From NCBI GenBank assembly GCA_018136815.1, contig CM030936.1:1524569-1588568 (forward strand): 64,000 bases of DNA. The letters are read 5' to 3'. This DNA comes from Isochrysis galbana (taxonomy: Eukaryota; Haptophyta; Isochrysidales; Isochrysidaceae). This document shows, one piece after another, positions 1-10,818 of this stretch (its first letter is position 1; every line of letters starts with the position of its first letter). The notes beneath the pieces are model-generated. The model was not told the origin of the DNA. It searched no databases and saw only the letters and a list, made by a program, of their open reading frames with translations. A program made the translations under genes and the position numbers.

Positions 1-419
1 GAGAGAGAAGAGAGAGAAGAGATATTCTTTATGAAATCCTCGCTATCATTACAAAGCTCCCAGCTCCCAGGCGCCCCTAAGTACAAGTACTACACTACTT
101 ACTACTACTACTTGCGGTAGCAGTAGCGCACGAAGGGAGTAGCCGCAAGGCAGGATGAGGATGAAGGGGGGGGGGGGGGGGGGGTTGAGCGGGTGTGGCT
201 TCACTGTAGTTGTCCCAGGGCCACGCGCGGGGCGAGAATTTTGAATTTTTATCATTTTTAGTGCAACATACACAAATTTAAAATTTGTCACGTTGTTTTC
301 GATGGATATGATCTAGCTAGGTCGGGGTAGCGTTTGAGTCGAGGGATTCTGTCCTAAGAATGACTGATCAAGCGCGACAGCCCCGGCCACATGCACACGT
401 TGTCGCACTGACGTTGGGG
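1..419. other. Non-coding, low-complexity left edge
   Basis: This stretch holds an imperfect GA tract at 1-25, clustered TAC/TACTA triplets near 85-115 and an uninterrupted G run at about 167-184. It is followed by AT-rich sequence. I see no credible coding region. It lies downstream of the minus-strand dioxygenase gene and is probably its 3' flank. Confidence 0.5.
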
Positions 420-1235
420 TCACGGCTTGATTTTCGGGCCGCGGTATGTCATCGAGTCTACGATCAAGTCATTCGGCCAAGGCACCTCGACTAGTTCAAT
501 CCACCCCTGATCTTGATCCGCTTGCTTCGCCGAATAATAGTGACAGGAGCGACCGGCGCGGTCATTGTACGGCGGCAAGAGGATATCAAATATGGCGACG
601 TCCTCGATCGCGCTAAACTCGTGAATATTGCCGTGGATGGGGTCTAGGCGCATCGTCGGTGCTGGTGCAGCGACGGTGCGTTGGGTGGGAAGTGCACATC
701 GCATTCGCTGCGGCTCATGTCTCCGCCCTCCCCACCCCCGCCCAGCACCTGCCAGCCCCCCCACTAGTTCCCCCGTGTCGTACGAGGTGACTTGCAACGT
801 TCCGTACAGAAGTTTCGAGAGCACTGTCATCTCCGGGTGATCATGAAGCGGGATCTTTGCTCCGGCAGGCAGCACGAAGATGCCCATTGAAAATGCAGCA
901 TCCGAGAACAGGTGGACGTATGAGACGTGAGGCACTCCGGAGGGCGTACGCGCCGTGACAGGTGGCGGGAATGTGTCGAATCCTACGCAGCCGGGTGTGA
1001 GCTCGTCCATCGCCGCCTGCGCGCCATCAAGGTCACCGAGGCTCGCCAGCCGGTGGAGGCGCTGCACGAGCGGCTGGCCGACTGGCTGTGAGGAGGGACT
1101 CACGGGCCAACTGCCCCAACCGCGTAGAAGCGGGAGGCCACACCTTTGCCCTGACAGTCGGCCCGATGGGGCCCCACGCCCCGCCCAGCGGGCGAGGCCC
1201 ACGTGGGCCAGACCGAGGAGAGCCGCCGCAGACAT
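420..1235 (-). CDS. Cysteine/cysteamine (thiol) dioxygenase, PCO/ADO family
   Basis: Seen: a 271-residue frame with the cupin segment GAKIPLHDHPEMTVLSKLLY near residue 125 and the later block HGNIHEFSAIEDVAIFDIL plus PPYNDR...CHYY. These are hallmarks of plant cysteine oxidases and animal 2-aminoethanethiol dioxygenase (PF07847). The family uses ferrous iron held by three histidines to oxidise a thiol with O2. Plant PCOs act on N-terminal cysteines in oxygen sensing, ADO acts on cysteamine and N-terminal cysteines. Two iron ligands are visible in HDH and the third in the IHEF block. About 45 Gly/Arg-rich residues between the halves (roughly 665-760) fit neither homologue and look like an unspliced intron, with GT near the middle of the CT-rich stretch and CAG just before the TMRLDP codons. 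The first 45 residues are Ala/Arg-rich and could be a transit peptide. Substrate cannot be decided. Confidence 0.8.
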   Translation of the reverse strand: MSAAALLGLAHVGLARWAGRGAPSGRLSGQRCGLPLLRGWGSWPVSPSSQPVGQPLVQRLHRLASLGDLDGAQAAMDELTPGCVGFDTFPPPVTARTPSGVPHVSYVHLFSDAAFSMGIFVLPAGAKIPLHDHPEMTVLSKLLYGTLQVTSYDTGELVGGLAGAGRGWGGRRHEPQRMRCALPTQRTVAAPAPTMRLDPIHGNIHEFSAIEDVAIFDILLPPYNDRAGRSCHYYSAKQADQDQGWIELVEVPWPNDLIVDSMTYRGPKIKP

Positions 1236-2800
1236 GCGAAACGCGCCCGCAGCAGCGCGTGGGATAAGGGGAAGGGAGTTCCGGACCCGAAGAGGGGCGG
1301 TCCTGTAGAATATTGTAGTAGTAGTGTAGTAGTAGCTCTAACTCCGTCCTATGTAAATACTCAGGTCGAGCGGCTGTACTTGTACTTGTACTTGTGGGAG
1401 GGTGTTCAAAAGTAAAACCGCGTTGTGCCTCACGTCTCAGGGGTACTATCGCCCTGGCCTCGGCTGAAAGCAGCAACAGCGTCGCCATCGCTCGCGCTCT
1501 CTTCGCAACTTCGCAACATGCAGCATGCAACATCTCTCAACATCAACATCAACATCAACATAACCGGATAAAAATTATAATGCCTCTTCTTCTTATTGAA
1601 TAATTCATAACTCATTGTCGTTGTGACTCTTACACTTTTCTACACACCACAATAAAACACGAAACACGCACATTCACACATCCGCGGCGGTAACACGTAA
1701 CACGTACACGTACACGTAATATGTAATATTAATAATACTACTAATATATAGCTGAGCATTAGTACCTATAGATTAGTACGTAACACTACTCTCTCTAGCC
1801 TGTCGGCCGACGACATCTCGCTCGCGGGGGAAGAGCGAGTCGTCGAGGACCTCGAGGAGCGCATGCCTGTCTGCGCGCCGCCGCCGCTCGCGGTGGGTAA
1901 GACCTCTCCCTCGCCCCCTTCCCCTTCCTCCCCCGCGTCAGCATATCGCCCCCTCGCCCTCGCTCCTCGTCCTCGTCCTCGTCCCCTCGCTCCTCGTCCT
2001 CGCCCCCTCGCTCCTCGTCCTCGCTCGCCCCCTCGCTCCTCGTCCTCGCACCCTTCCTCCGCATCCTCGCCCGTCGCGCCGCTGCTCGCCCACGGTGTGC
2101 TCATGTCTCATGTCCATCGCGTGGGGCGTGGGGCGTGCTCCTCCCCTCGGGCGCCTTCCTCTCGCTCGCTTGGCGCTTAGGGCCCGGCCAAGATATGTGA
2201 TTATTTAGGAACAGATTTGGGCCAGTTTTTGTGAGCGAGCTATTTTTACATATTTCTGCATATTTGGGCGAGCCAGAGCTCCCCCCCCCTCGCGCGCTCC
2301 TTCCCCTTACTCGAGGACACCAGGCCCCCGCACGGCAGCGACCAACACAAGCACAAGCACAACATGCCAGGTATTTCGACGAAGTGCGCCTCGGTGGTGC
2401 AGGCCGACCCAGCCCGGTGTTTGATAACGGTTTGGAAAGTTCGCCCTTGCCGTACGCACGCGAAAGCCAAAGTCCGAGGCACTACTCCCAAAACCTTTAA
2501 GTCTTACTCCCTCGGTCCACGCTGCTATCTCCCATCTACCAAGTGATTGGAATTGGAACAGATAAATTATTATTACTTATCCATTACGAAATAAAATTTG
2601 ATAAGCGTAAGCGATCAGCAGTGATCGACATTAGCGTCCAATCACAAAAATGCAGGTCTCAAGCTTGAAAGGGCGTTGTGCGGACATACGTATGATAGCA
2701 GCATGATGCACTGTTCGCCGAGCGTAAACGCATGCCTTGTGCCATGACCGAGCCTTGGAAAATGTCGGGGTCCCAAGTCCATGCCTACTGCAGCACAGAC
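1236..2800. other. Intergenic, low-complexity, CTCGTC minisatellite
   Basis: This holds triplet runs (TAG/AAC) near 1315-1335 and 1540-1560, ACGTA repeats near 1695-1720, and a minisatellite of CGCTCCTCGTCCTCG-type units at about 1945-2050. Long frames over the minisatellite on both strands are explained by composition. One copy of the 11-mer CATATTTGGGC lies at 2259-2269. I see no supported gene. Confidence 0.5.
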
Positions 2801-3034
2801 TACCGCTAGTTCATGCCCAATAAATAGTCCTGAGCGGATTGCGTCTCAGCGAATGGAGGCTCCTCCTCGCTCTTCGAGGATGGATGAAAAGTAGACCGGC
2901 TCGCGCGTCGAGATGATTGGTCGGAGGTGAAGCCGGGAGCCCGAGAATCGCGGGGCCGTATCGTCACTTGGTGAGCGGATGTAGAGGCTTGTATGGTCCG
3001 GATGGCCGTTGACGTGTGCGAACCATTAGTATCA

Positions 3035-5740
3035 TCAACTCTTAGGCTTCTCCATGGCGGCGCCCTCCGATCCTTCACCAATTGGAAACGGCACCACTTG
3101 CGGCTTCCGAGCTGCTTTCTTCTTCTGCCGATTCCGCTGGGGAGAGATCGACCTGGTTGGGCTGCCACCACGCGCGCAGACAGGACCCGCTGACACCTTT
3201 CCCCATTTGTGAGGGATCTCAGGTCCGTCGCACTCCTCGTCACCCTTCTCCTCCTCCTCCTCCTCCTCCGCCTCCTCATATGTAAAGTGTGGCACCACCA
3301 GCATTTGCCCATCTTGCACACCAACCGACAAGTGCGAGTCGTCAGTGAGATCGTTGAACAGAACGACCGCCTCCGACACATCCTTCCGGTTCAGCATGAA
3401 TTTGCCCACCAATTCCGCCTGCTCGAAGCTGGCAACCAGTTCATCCCAAGCAGCACCGCCAAGAGAATCCTCAGTTGCAAATACGCTCTCGCGTTCTTCC
3501 GATGTCATCATCCGCAACCGGTCCCAAAGCTCTGCCGCACCAAGCTTCGACGCAGCGGCAGCCGCCGCTCGATTATTGCTGCCGCCGCTAGCACCAGCGC
3601 GCAAAGGCAGACCAAAAGCGCCGAGCCGTCCCTGCGATCGCTCCACCGCGCTGTCCGACTCCTCGTGTAAACCGCCACCAGCTAGTGGTCTGAGGAGCGC
3701 CGAGGCTAGCCGGCGTAGTGCCTTCGTCGAGCCTAGTGAGCTCCCTGTTGCCTTCCGCAACGGTGGCGGCGGCGCTTCTTTGTCGCTCGAATCGGAGACG
3801 ATTCCACTGCTGGCAGCCTTCAATGGCCACGCACAGCCACTCGGCGACGGGTTCTGCTCTTTGGACGCCACCTTGGCAGCGGACCGCTGAGCCGACAGCA
3901 CCGCTTGCTCGATCCCTGGGAAGCGGAAGCCCGTATTCGACCGCTGCGGCAGCCGCTTGATTGAGCTGCCCACGCCGTCGGCGGACCGTGCTGTGGGCGT
4001 CGCTTCGGCTACCAAGGGAGCGTCCATCAAGGAGTCAGGGTCCTTCGGACCACTGGTCGCAGCGCTCGCGGAATGCTGCTGGCTGCGAGCCGCCCCGGGA
4101 GCTGTATCCCCCAATACCATGGGTCTGCCATCCTTACCCATGGGCACGGGTGACGCCCAAGCGCGAGCGCCGCTGCTGCCAGTCGGGATTTGCACCGACG
4201 GCAGCGGCGGCACGTCGCGCTTGTGCGGACCCCACGCGGTCACGGCCGCAGCGACAGCAGCTGGCTCGGCTACTTCCACCGCCGCGGTCATGACCCGCTT
4301 GCCTGATGCGCCGTTCAGCAATTTACGAATCTCGTCGCGGTCAGACGTCTCCTCACCCACCCTCATATTAGGCGAACGAGCCCACCGTGTGAGTGAGCCG
4401 CTTGCGGCTGCACTACTGGCGTCGGAGACCCGAGGGAGAGGCTGGCCGACCTCGGTCGATACCCCTGGACTCCCGGGTGAGGGCACGCTCTCTTGCGACG
4501 TGTGCTTGAGCTGTGCCGAGATCCTGACGCCTCCACTTACCCACCGCGCAGCACGCCCCCATCGGGATTTGGCGTCACTGCGCATTAGGCTCGAAGAGCC
4601 GCTGAATCGTGCAACCGACTTGTCGCGACGTTGCTGCCACTCTTGGACCATCTGCGCAAGGATTGGGAGGAGTGAGGCGTGGAGTGGGCGGTACTGGCCG
4701 ATGCGCCTGCTCCTTGTCATGAGAGCCGGCAGGTAGTAAGTTTGCTGGAGCAGGTGGCTCCTGGCACCCCGTTCGCTCCTGGGCATGGCGAGGCGGCCCC
4801 GTGGAGGGCGTGACCATGCAGGACAGCTGTAGTACCTGCAAGTGCGCGGCCTGCGCAGCGGCAGACAGGTCGTGCAGCTCTGCCTCGCCGATGTCGCTCA
4901 TCTCGTTCCGCATGATGTCGCGCCTCCACCCACCCGCCCGGTAATGGTTGGTCTTGAGCATGTGCACGTAAAAGCACGAGCTCTTGCCCGCAGCATCCCC
5001 TGGGCCAGCGCCGCCACCAGGGTACTGCGAGGAGCCGCGAGACGCGCGCGAGACGCGCGAGGCGCGCGATGGCGACGTCGGCTGCTCGGCGAAAGTGATG
5101 CTGTTGTGGTGTGAGCACCTTCGTGCCCCTGGCGAGGCGCTGCGGGAACCCATCGAGTTGACGTCACGATGCGCGCGGGGACCACGCAGCGCGTTGGGTG
5201 AGGCAGAGGTCGACTGCACCACCGCGCCATTCGGGGCGCCGCAGCTCGAACCGCAGGACGCCGCCGTCTCATCGAGGTTCGCCGGGCAGGAACTGCGACC
5301 GTGAGCGGGCGAGAGACCTTCGTCGCAGTCGCTCGCGCAGCTGCCACAGCGTTCGCCACTCTTGGCACTCTTCAAGGAGCAGGCGGACCCGGGCGTGCGG
5401 CGGGTGTCGGGAGAGAGTGACCAGCGGCCGAACCAGCTGACGGCGGGCGCTTGGCGCGGCGAGGTCTGTTGGCGGGGGGGCTTGATCACCCGAGCGCCGA
5501 CGCATGAGCGGCGGTCGCGCGCCGGGCAGGACGAGGTGTCCTCACTGATCGTGTCCATGTCCTCTCCGCCGACGGACGCGCCGGTCTGGAGCGCAGGAGG
5601 CCTCGCCTGCACCGAATGGGGAGGGTTCTCTGAGGACGCAGGTACGGCGGCGTGTGGCGGGGGGATGGTAGTGCGGGAGCGGCACACAACGAGGATGGAG
5701 CGGAGGTGCGGCCCAAGCGCGCTAGGGTCTGCGCCTAGCT
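3035..5740 (-). CDS. Cytosolic C-terminal region of the two-pore channel (probable 3' exons)
   Basis: Two long minus-strand frames follow the last membrane segment of the upstream channel. The first (about 5740-4815) starts after an AG at the phase needed by the channel donor at 5788/5787. It encodes a Ser/Pro-rich stretch and then an ordered-looking block containing FYVHMLKTNHYRAGGWRRD. A short intron (GT near 4812, CTCCAG near 4750) would join it in frame to the second frame, which ends at 3035. The second frame is low-complexity except for residues around LWDRLRMMTSEERESVF, a segment resembling a small helical domain, and a Glu-rich run. It ends with a basic tail. No family is recognised. 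Length beyond the last transmembrane helix is about 850 residues, far longer than in usual two-pore channels, so this part could instead be a separate gene. Confidence 0.5.
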
Positions 5741-5787
5741 TGGACGGGCATGTCAAGAGTACTTCCGCCGACCATATGTGCGCTCAC

Positions 5788-8700
5788 CTGTGACGAACGC
5801 TCGTACGGGATTGACCCCCTGCCCGCATGCGACCCTGCCGACGATCGCCCCATCGCGCCACCTAGGACCTTCAAAGACGTGCGGGAGTCGGAAGCTTCGA
5901 CCTCTCCTGCCCGAGAGTTGCGAGTGTTGGGTTCGCGCTTCAGGAACTCGACACGCACTGAGTTCGAGCGGGTCAGCTCTCGAGGGTCGCCGTTTTGGGT
6001 TGTCATAGCAGAGAAGTGCATGTAGGCATTTGTGGCGAGCGCGATGAGCACCGGGTAGAGCACAATCTGTGACGCGGGTTGGAGAGCGAAGGGCAAGCTG
6101 GCTTGCGGGAGCGAAGGGGAAGCTCGCTTATGCGGCCAGGGCGCGGCCCTCATGCGAGGCCGGACGGCGAAGCGCTTGAAGCAGCTGAGGGCGTTGAAGA
6201 GGGACGGGTGCGGCAGCACTGGCGAGCATGCGGCGTGGTGCGGCGTCCATCTCGCTGATGTACTGTGCACCTGATAGATGAGGTAGACGCCGATGAAGTA
6301 GACTTGCGCGAGGACAGACCGTGTCGCACCCGCAGGCGAGCAAACGGCTGTCTGTGTGGCGTACATGACCCGATGCCAGTCGTTGGTCACGAGGAGCTGC
6401 ACATTGGTTAAGAGGGCGAGATGGTATCGCGCAAAGTAGGAGGTGTGGCCCGCGTACAAGTCGCTGTTCGGCTGCAAGTCGGTATCGGCCTGCGAGCCAG
6501 TGTGGCAGCGCGGCGCGCGGATGAGCGGGTGCTTAGGGCGGCGCGCCGGTGTGCGGCGTGAGAAGCGCGGGGCGTCTAGCCAAGCGCGCAGGTCTGCTAA
6601 TAGCCGACAGCAAGGCCCCCTCCCCGCCGCCGAGCGGTAAGCACCTGCTCGCAAGTGGCGAAGAGCTCCGCTCCAAGGACCGAGAAGAAGCTCATCACCA
6701 GCACGATGAGGATGGTGATCCACCACAAGATGGGAGCGATCCTCAACATGAGAGGGAGGAAGCGCTTGGTGTACGGCGTGGTCCACGTGAGTCGCACGGC
6801 AAGGAGGAGTTGTGGGACGAAAGCCCAGTCGTATGGCGACCGGCCTGTGGCTGGGTGAAGTCCCGGTACACCGCTCGCGTAGATTGTGATGTAGCACGCT
6901 ATGGCGAAGAGCACCACCTGAGCGCGCGCCGGGACGGGGGCCAAAGTGAGCGGCTGGTGGTGCCGCCGCGCTGGAGACACCGGACGATCGGGGGCACTTG
7001 TCAGGCTCGCGCAACGCGGTGCTCGCGTACCAGGACGTCGGCTGTGTGGGACCAGTCGAGCAAGAAGGTGCGCCACGTCGAGACGCGCGCATGGAGCGCC
7101 GCTCGCACGCCCAGGATGAGCGCGCTCACTGCAGCCAACCCGAGCGACACGTCGGCGAGGACCTTGGCGCGCGCAGCGTCTACGAGGGTGTAGAGGAGTA
7201 GCAAGTGCGTCAGCTTGGCGAGTCGGGCGGGTGCCGGAGGCGCGCGGCCGCGCGCACGTGCGGGCTTGGGGGGGTGGGAAGGGCGCAACCTGTCTCTGGG
7301 TGGACGAGCAACAGCAAGATGAACTGTCCAAGCGAGACTGCCATGTCGATCAGCGTGTACCATCGGACGTCGATGGACGCAGCGGCGGAGAGTAGGCAGC
7401 GGCAGATGCGGATGAGAGGGCCATTACGCGAGACGGGGTTGATCCACGAGAGGCGCGATTGCGTCCGCTGCGGCGGGACGCCACCCTGGGGCAGCTCGTG
7501 TAGCTCCATCTCAAGCTGCGCACGGATCTGCGGGGTGGCGTGCGGAAGGCGCTCGGAGCGGTGGGCGCATGCGGGCCGCGCAGGAGATGCGCAGGCCGAT
7601 GGGCGGACTGTGTGCGCGCCGTGCGCGGGCTGTGCAGATGGAAAGCAGGCGCGCCGTGTGCCCGGTCGCACCTGCAAGAATTCGAGCGCGTCGACTTGCC
7701 CGTTTTGATCCAAGTCGAGCATCGCGAAGCGCACGCGCGCCTCGGTGACCGAGGCCGACGGCATCAGCTCCTTGAGAAATTTTTCCCACACGCGCATCCC
7801 AAAGTGGCCTCGCTTTTTGTGCAACAACTCGAATGCGCGCATGAGCCCGAGCTTCTCGCGCCGGCCCTCTGCCATGATCTGGCGCTTCGACACCGCCCAG
7901 TAGGAGTCGACGATGACTGATGTGCGCGCCGAGCAGGGGGGGGAAGGTATCAGGGGGCCTGGGATCGTCACACGGCCGGCGGTGCGCGCGCAACGGCGGC
8001 GCGCACCAGCGGTAACGATGGCTAGCACGATGAAGGAGATGAGGTACCACCAGACGATGAAGAACGCCATGGCGGCAGGCGCATCGGCGGCGGGCATGAA
8101 CCCAACATCAGGGTAGTTCTCGGTGGTGAGCAGCTGGAAGGCGGCCGAGAGGCCCTGTGACGATGAGGGCGGCAGCGCGCGCCGGCGCGACGGTCAGACC
8201 GGAGGAGGGCGACGGCACGCAGGGCTGTGCGCGAGGCAGCAACCGGTCGGGCGGCCGCGCGCGCGCGCGCACGCACCCATGCGAGCGCGTAGAAGGAGGA
8301 CGAGTACAGGGATGACGCGTCGAAGGGGGCGGCCGGGTACGACAGCCCGCCGGGCACGGCGGGCATCGGTGGCGGCGGTGGCGGCAGCGCGGAGGGGAGG
8401 TACGACGAGGAGAAGAGGTGGACCGCGGTGGACGCGCAGAGGAGCAGCAAGAGCAGCAGTACGAGCGTGCAGCTCACGAGGACCTGACGGGCCGGCGGAG
8501 CCGCGGTGAGGGCCGGGCGCGCCTGCAGGGCCTCCCGCGTGCGCGTGCCTGGCGCACCTTCCAGATGGCGAGGATGGCGGCGACGTTTTTCCGGAGCGTG
8601 CGCGAGCGGACCAGCATCACGCCACAGCGCAGGGAGCGCAGCGGGCGACCGGCGCCCGCGAGGAAGAGCACGTCGTCGAGAATCAGCGAGAGTATGAAGG

Positions 8701-9570
8701 TCGCGTAGATTTTGTGCGTCGGCCGCCTGCGCCACTTGTCGAAGCCGATGAAGGCAATCTTGATGGAGACGTCCACGATGAGTACGCAGGTGCACGCCAC
8801 GTCGAGCGCACCGACGAGCGTGCGCGCCCAGCGCGCGTCGGCGCCACTCGTCGACGTGCTCCATCCGTAGTCGCCAGTCCCCCAGCCAGCGGAGCGCAGC
8901 GTCGCCGGCAGGGTCACCGCTGGCTCGCCTGCGGCGCGTGACGGAGGGCCGCTCGGTGGAGGGTGTCGGCCCGTGCATCCCCTGCTCCAGTTCGCCCGCC
9001 TGTTCCGGCCACGCCCTCCGCCCGGCCGCCCCCATTCGAAGCGGAGCCGCTGCTACTCCACCCTCGCCGGTCCGTCCGCCTGCGCACGCCGCTCCACCCG
9101 CTCCCGCTTACGCCGCCTTGCGCCGCGGCCCGCCTGCTCCGCTCACTCGCAGCTGTGGCCCGCTGCTCTCGCTTCCCCTCGCCCCCTCTGCCTCCCTCCC
9201 TCCCCCCTCCCCCAGCCCCCCCCCCCCCTCCTTCCCTCCCTTCCGCTATGCCTCCCTCCCTCCCTTCCCCCCCCCCCCTCTCCCTTCTCTCCACGCCTCT
9301 CTCACCGAAGAAGAGCAGCACGTGCAGCGTGCACGAGGTGAAGACGAGTGTATTCCAAAATGCGGAGGTGTGAAGAATGAAGAGCCTTCGCACGTGAGCC
9401 GGCCTGTACCACATGGCCGCGTGCCCGTTGTCGAGCCTTCCATTGAGGGCGTCCCTCGTGTAGAGCGCCGCCAGCACAAATGAGGCCTCGTCTGGCTCGT
9501 ATGACGGCCCTGCGATAAGCCCGCGGTCGGCGGAGTGGTGCGCGCCGATCCGACGGTCGAGACGGCGCAT
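5788..9570 (-). CDS. Two-pore-type voltage-gated cation channel (TPC family) with EF-hand
   Basis: Seen on the minus strand as about ten exons: 9570-9306 (N-terminus, S1), about 8925-8560 (S2-S4, with the Arg-rich block LRSLRCGVMLVRSRTLRK), about 8490-8275 (S5), about 8145-8018 (pore LLTTENYPDVGF then S6), about 7916-7684 (linker with canonical EF-hand loop DLDQNGQVDALE), about 7545-7300 (second S1), about 7215-6995 (S2-S3), about 6925-6640 (S4-S5), about 6545-6275 (second pore VTNDWHR, S6 start) and about 6080-5788 (S6 end). Donors include GTGAGA after 9306 and GTGAGC after 5788. Two six-helix repeats joined by an EF-hand linker define the plant-like TPC family, which conducts Ca2+/Na+ across vacuolar or endolysosomal membranes. 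Filter I with TENYPD differs from the usual T-S-N-N-P-D pattern. The start is the first Met of the exon, and a poly-G run lies directly upstream. Confidence 0.82.
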
Positions 9571-9608
9571 TTGGGGGGGGGGGGGGGGCTCTGCAGCCCT
9601 CTCTCGCC

Positions 9609-9644
<36 letters not shown>

Positions 9645-10818
9645 ACTTCTACCTCTTCTGCCTCTCTCTGCCTCTCTCTCTCTATTGTCTGTGGAGTATT
9701 CTATTCTCTCTCAAACGTCCATCCCCACTGCGGATTCGCCCTTCACGTTACACTTCCCTCTGCCGCCTCTCCCCTCTCTCTCTCTTCCCTCCGCCTCTCT
9801 CCTTTCTTCCTCGCATCGCCTTCCCCCCCCTCGCACGCTCCATCTCTTCTCCTCCTCGCCGCGGTTTCTCCTCTCCTGAGGGGGGGCTCTGAGCCACTGC
9901 TCCCCCCTCGCGCCGCCCGAACGAACCGTTGGAAGGATTAGCAACCGCTCCGCTGAGAGATCTGTCTTCACACCCTCCCGACTCTCTCTCTCTCTCTCTC
10001 CATAAACTCTCTCTCTCCTCTTCTCAGTCGAGGAGAAGAGAGAGGGGGGGCAAGCTCTCTCTCTCCGCGGTTCTTCTCTCTCTCTCTGCTGCCGATTTCT
10101 CTCTTCCTTCCCCTCTCTCCCCTTCTCGCTACGCGCCTTCCAACGCGACTTTCACGAACCACCCTCCCTCCCCCCCCCACCAAACACACCTGACCGGCTG
10201 CGTTTCTCACCAATCTCCTCCCTTCTCTCTCCGGTAGGATCAACCCGGAGGGATTCACACTGTCACAAACAGCTCCGCCATCCGCCCGAGAGATAGGTGA
10301 GTCCGCCCCCTGCCTGGTCCCTCAGCGAGAGAGCCGTTCATAGTTAGTTCTATAATATTCGAGGCGCCCGAAGCGGTGAGGCGTGGGCACGGCACAAGAC
10401 GGGGAGAGAGAGGGGGGGGGGGGGGGGAGACGGCGAGGATCGATCTCGGCTCTCTCCCTCGGACCCTTCCTGTGCACCTACCTGCGGCTGAAACTGAACG
10501 GCGCGCGACCAGTAACGGACTCAGGCCCCAGGCCCTTTCTTTATGTGTTTAGACGCCCTCGCGGCTACCTCTATTCTCTTCAACTCGCTATCTACTAGTA
10601 GTATTTATTTTCGAATAGCGAATTCGGTTTTTCCAAGCTGCAATTTGGTTTGTTCGAGAGGTGGAGGTGGCCCATTCTCCATTCTCCTTTCTCCATTCTC
10701 CGTTCTCCATTCTCCATTCCCATTCTCTACGACCTCACTAATTTCGCGCATTCCGCATTCCACAACGACACATAATAATAAAACATCTGAACGTTAGTAA
10801 TTAGCAACACTACTCCTA
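9571..10818. repeat. Poly-G run and CT-rich tracts upstream of the channel gene
   Basis: A G run at about 9571-9588 is followed by CT microsatellite at about 9600-9690 and 9980-10110, then mixed pyrimidine-rich sequence. A second G run is at about 10409-10427. On the coding strand of the channel gene this is a purine tract immediately 5' of the start codon. Frames across it are compositional artefacts. The right end meets the TA-flanked repeat element at 10819. Confidence 0.6.

Noticed and set aside
8914..9483. Pro-rich plus-strand frames opposite the channel gene
   Set aside because: They coincide with a pyrimidine-rich intron of the channel and show no protein-like features.
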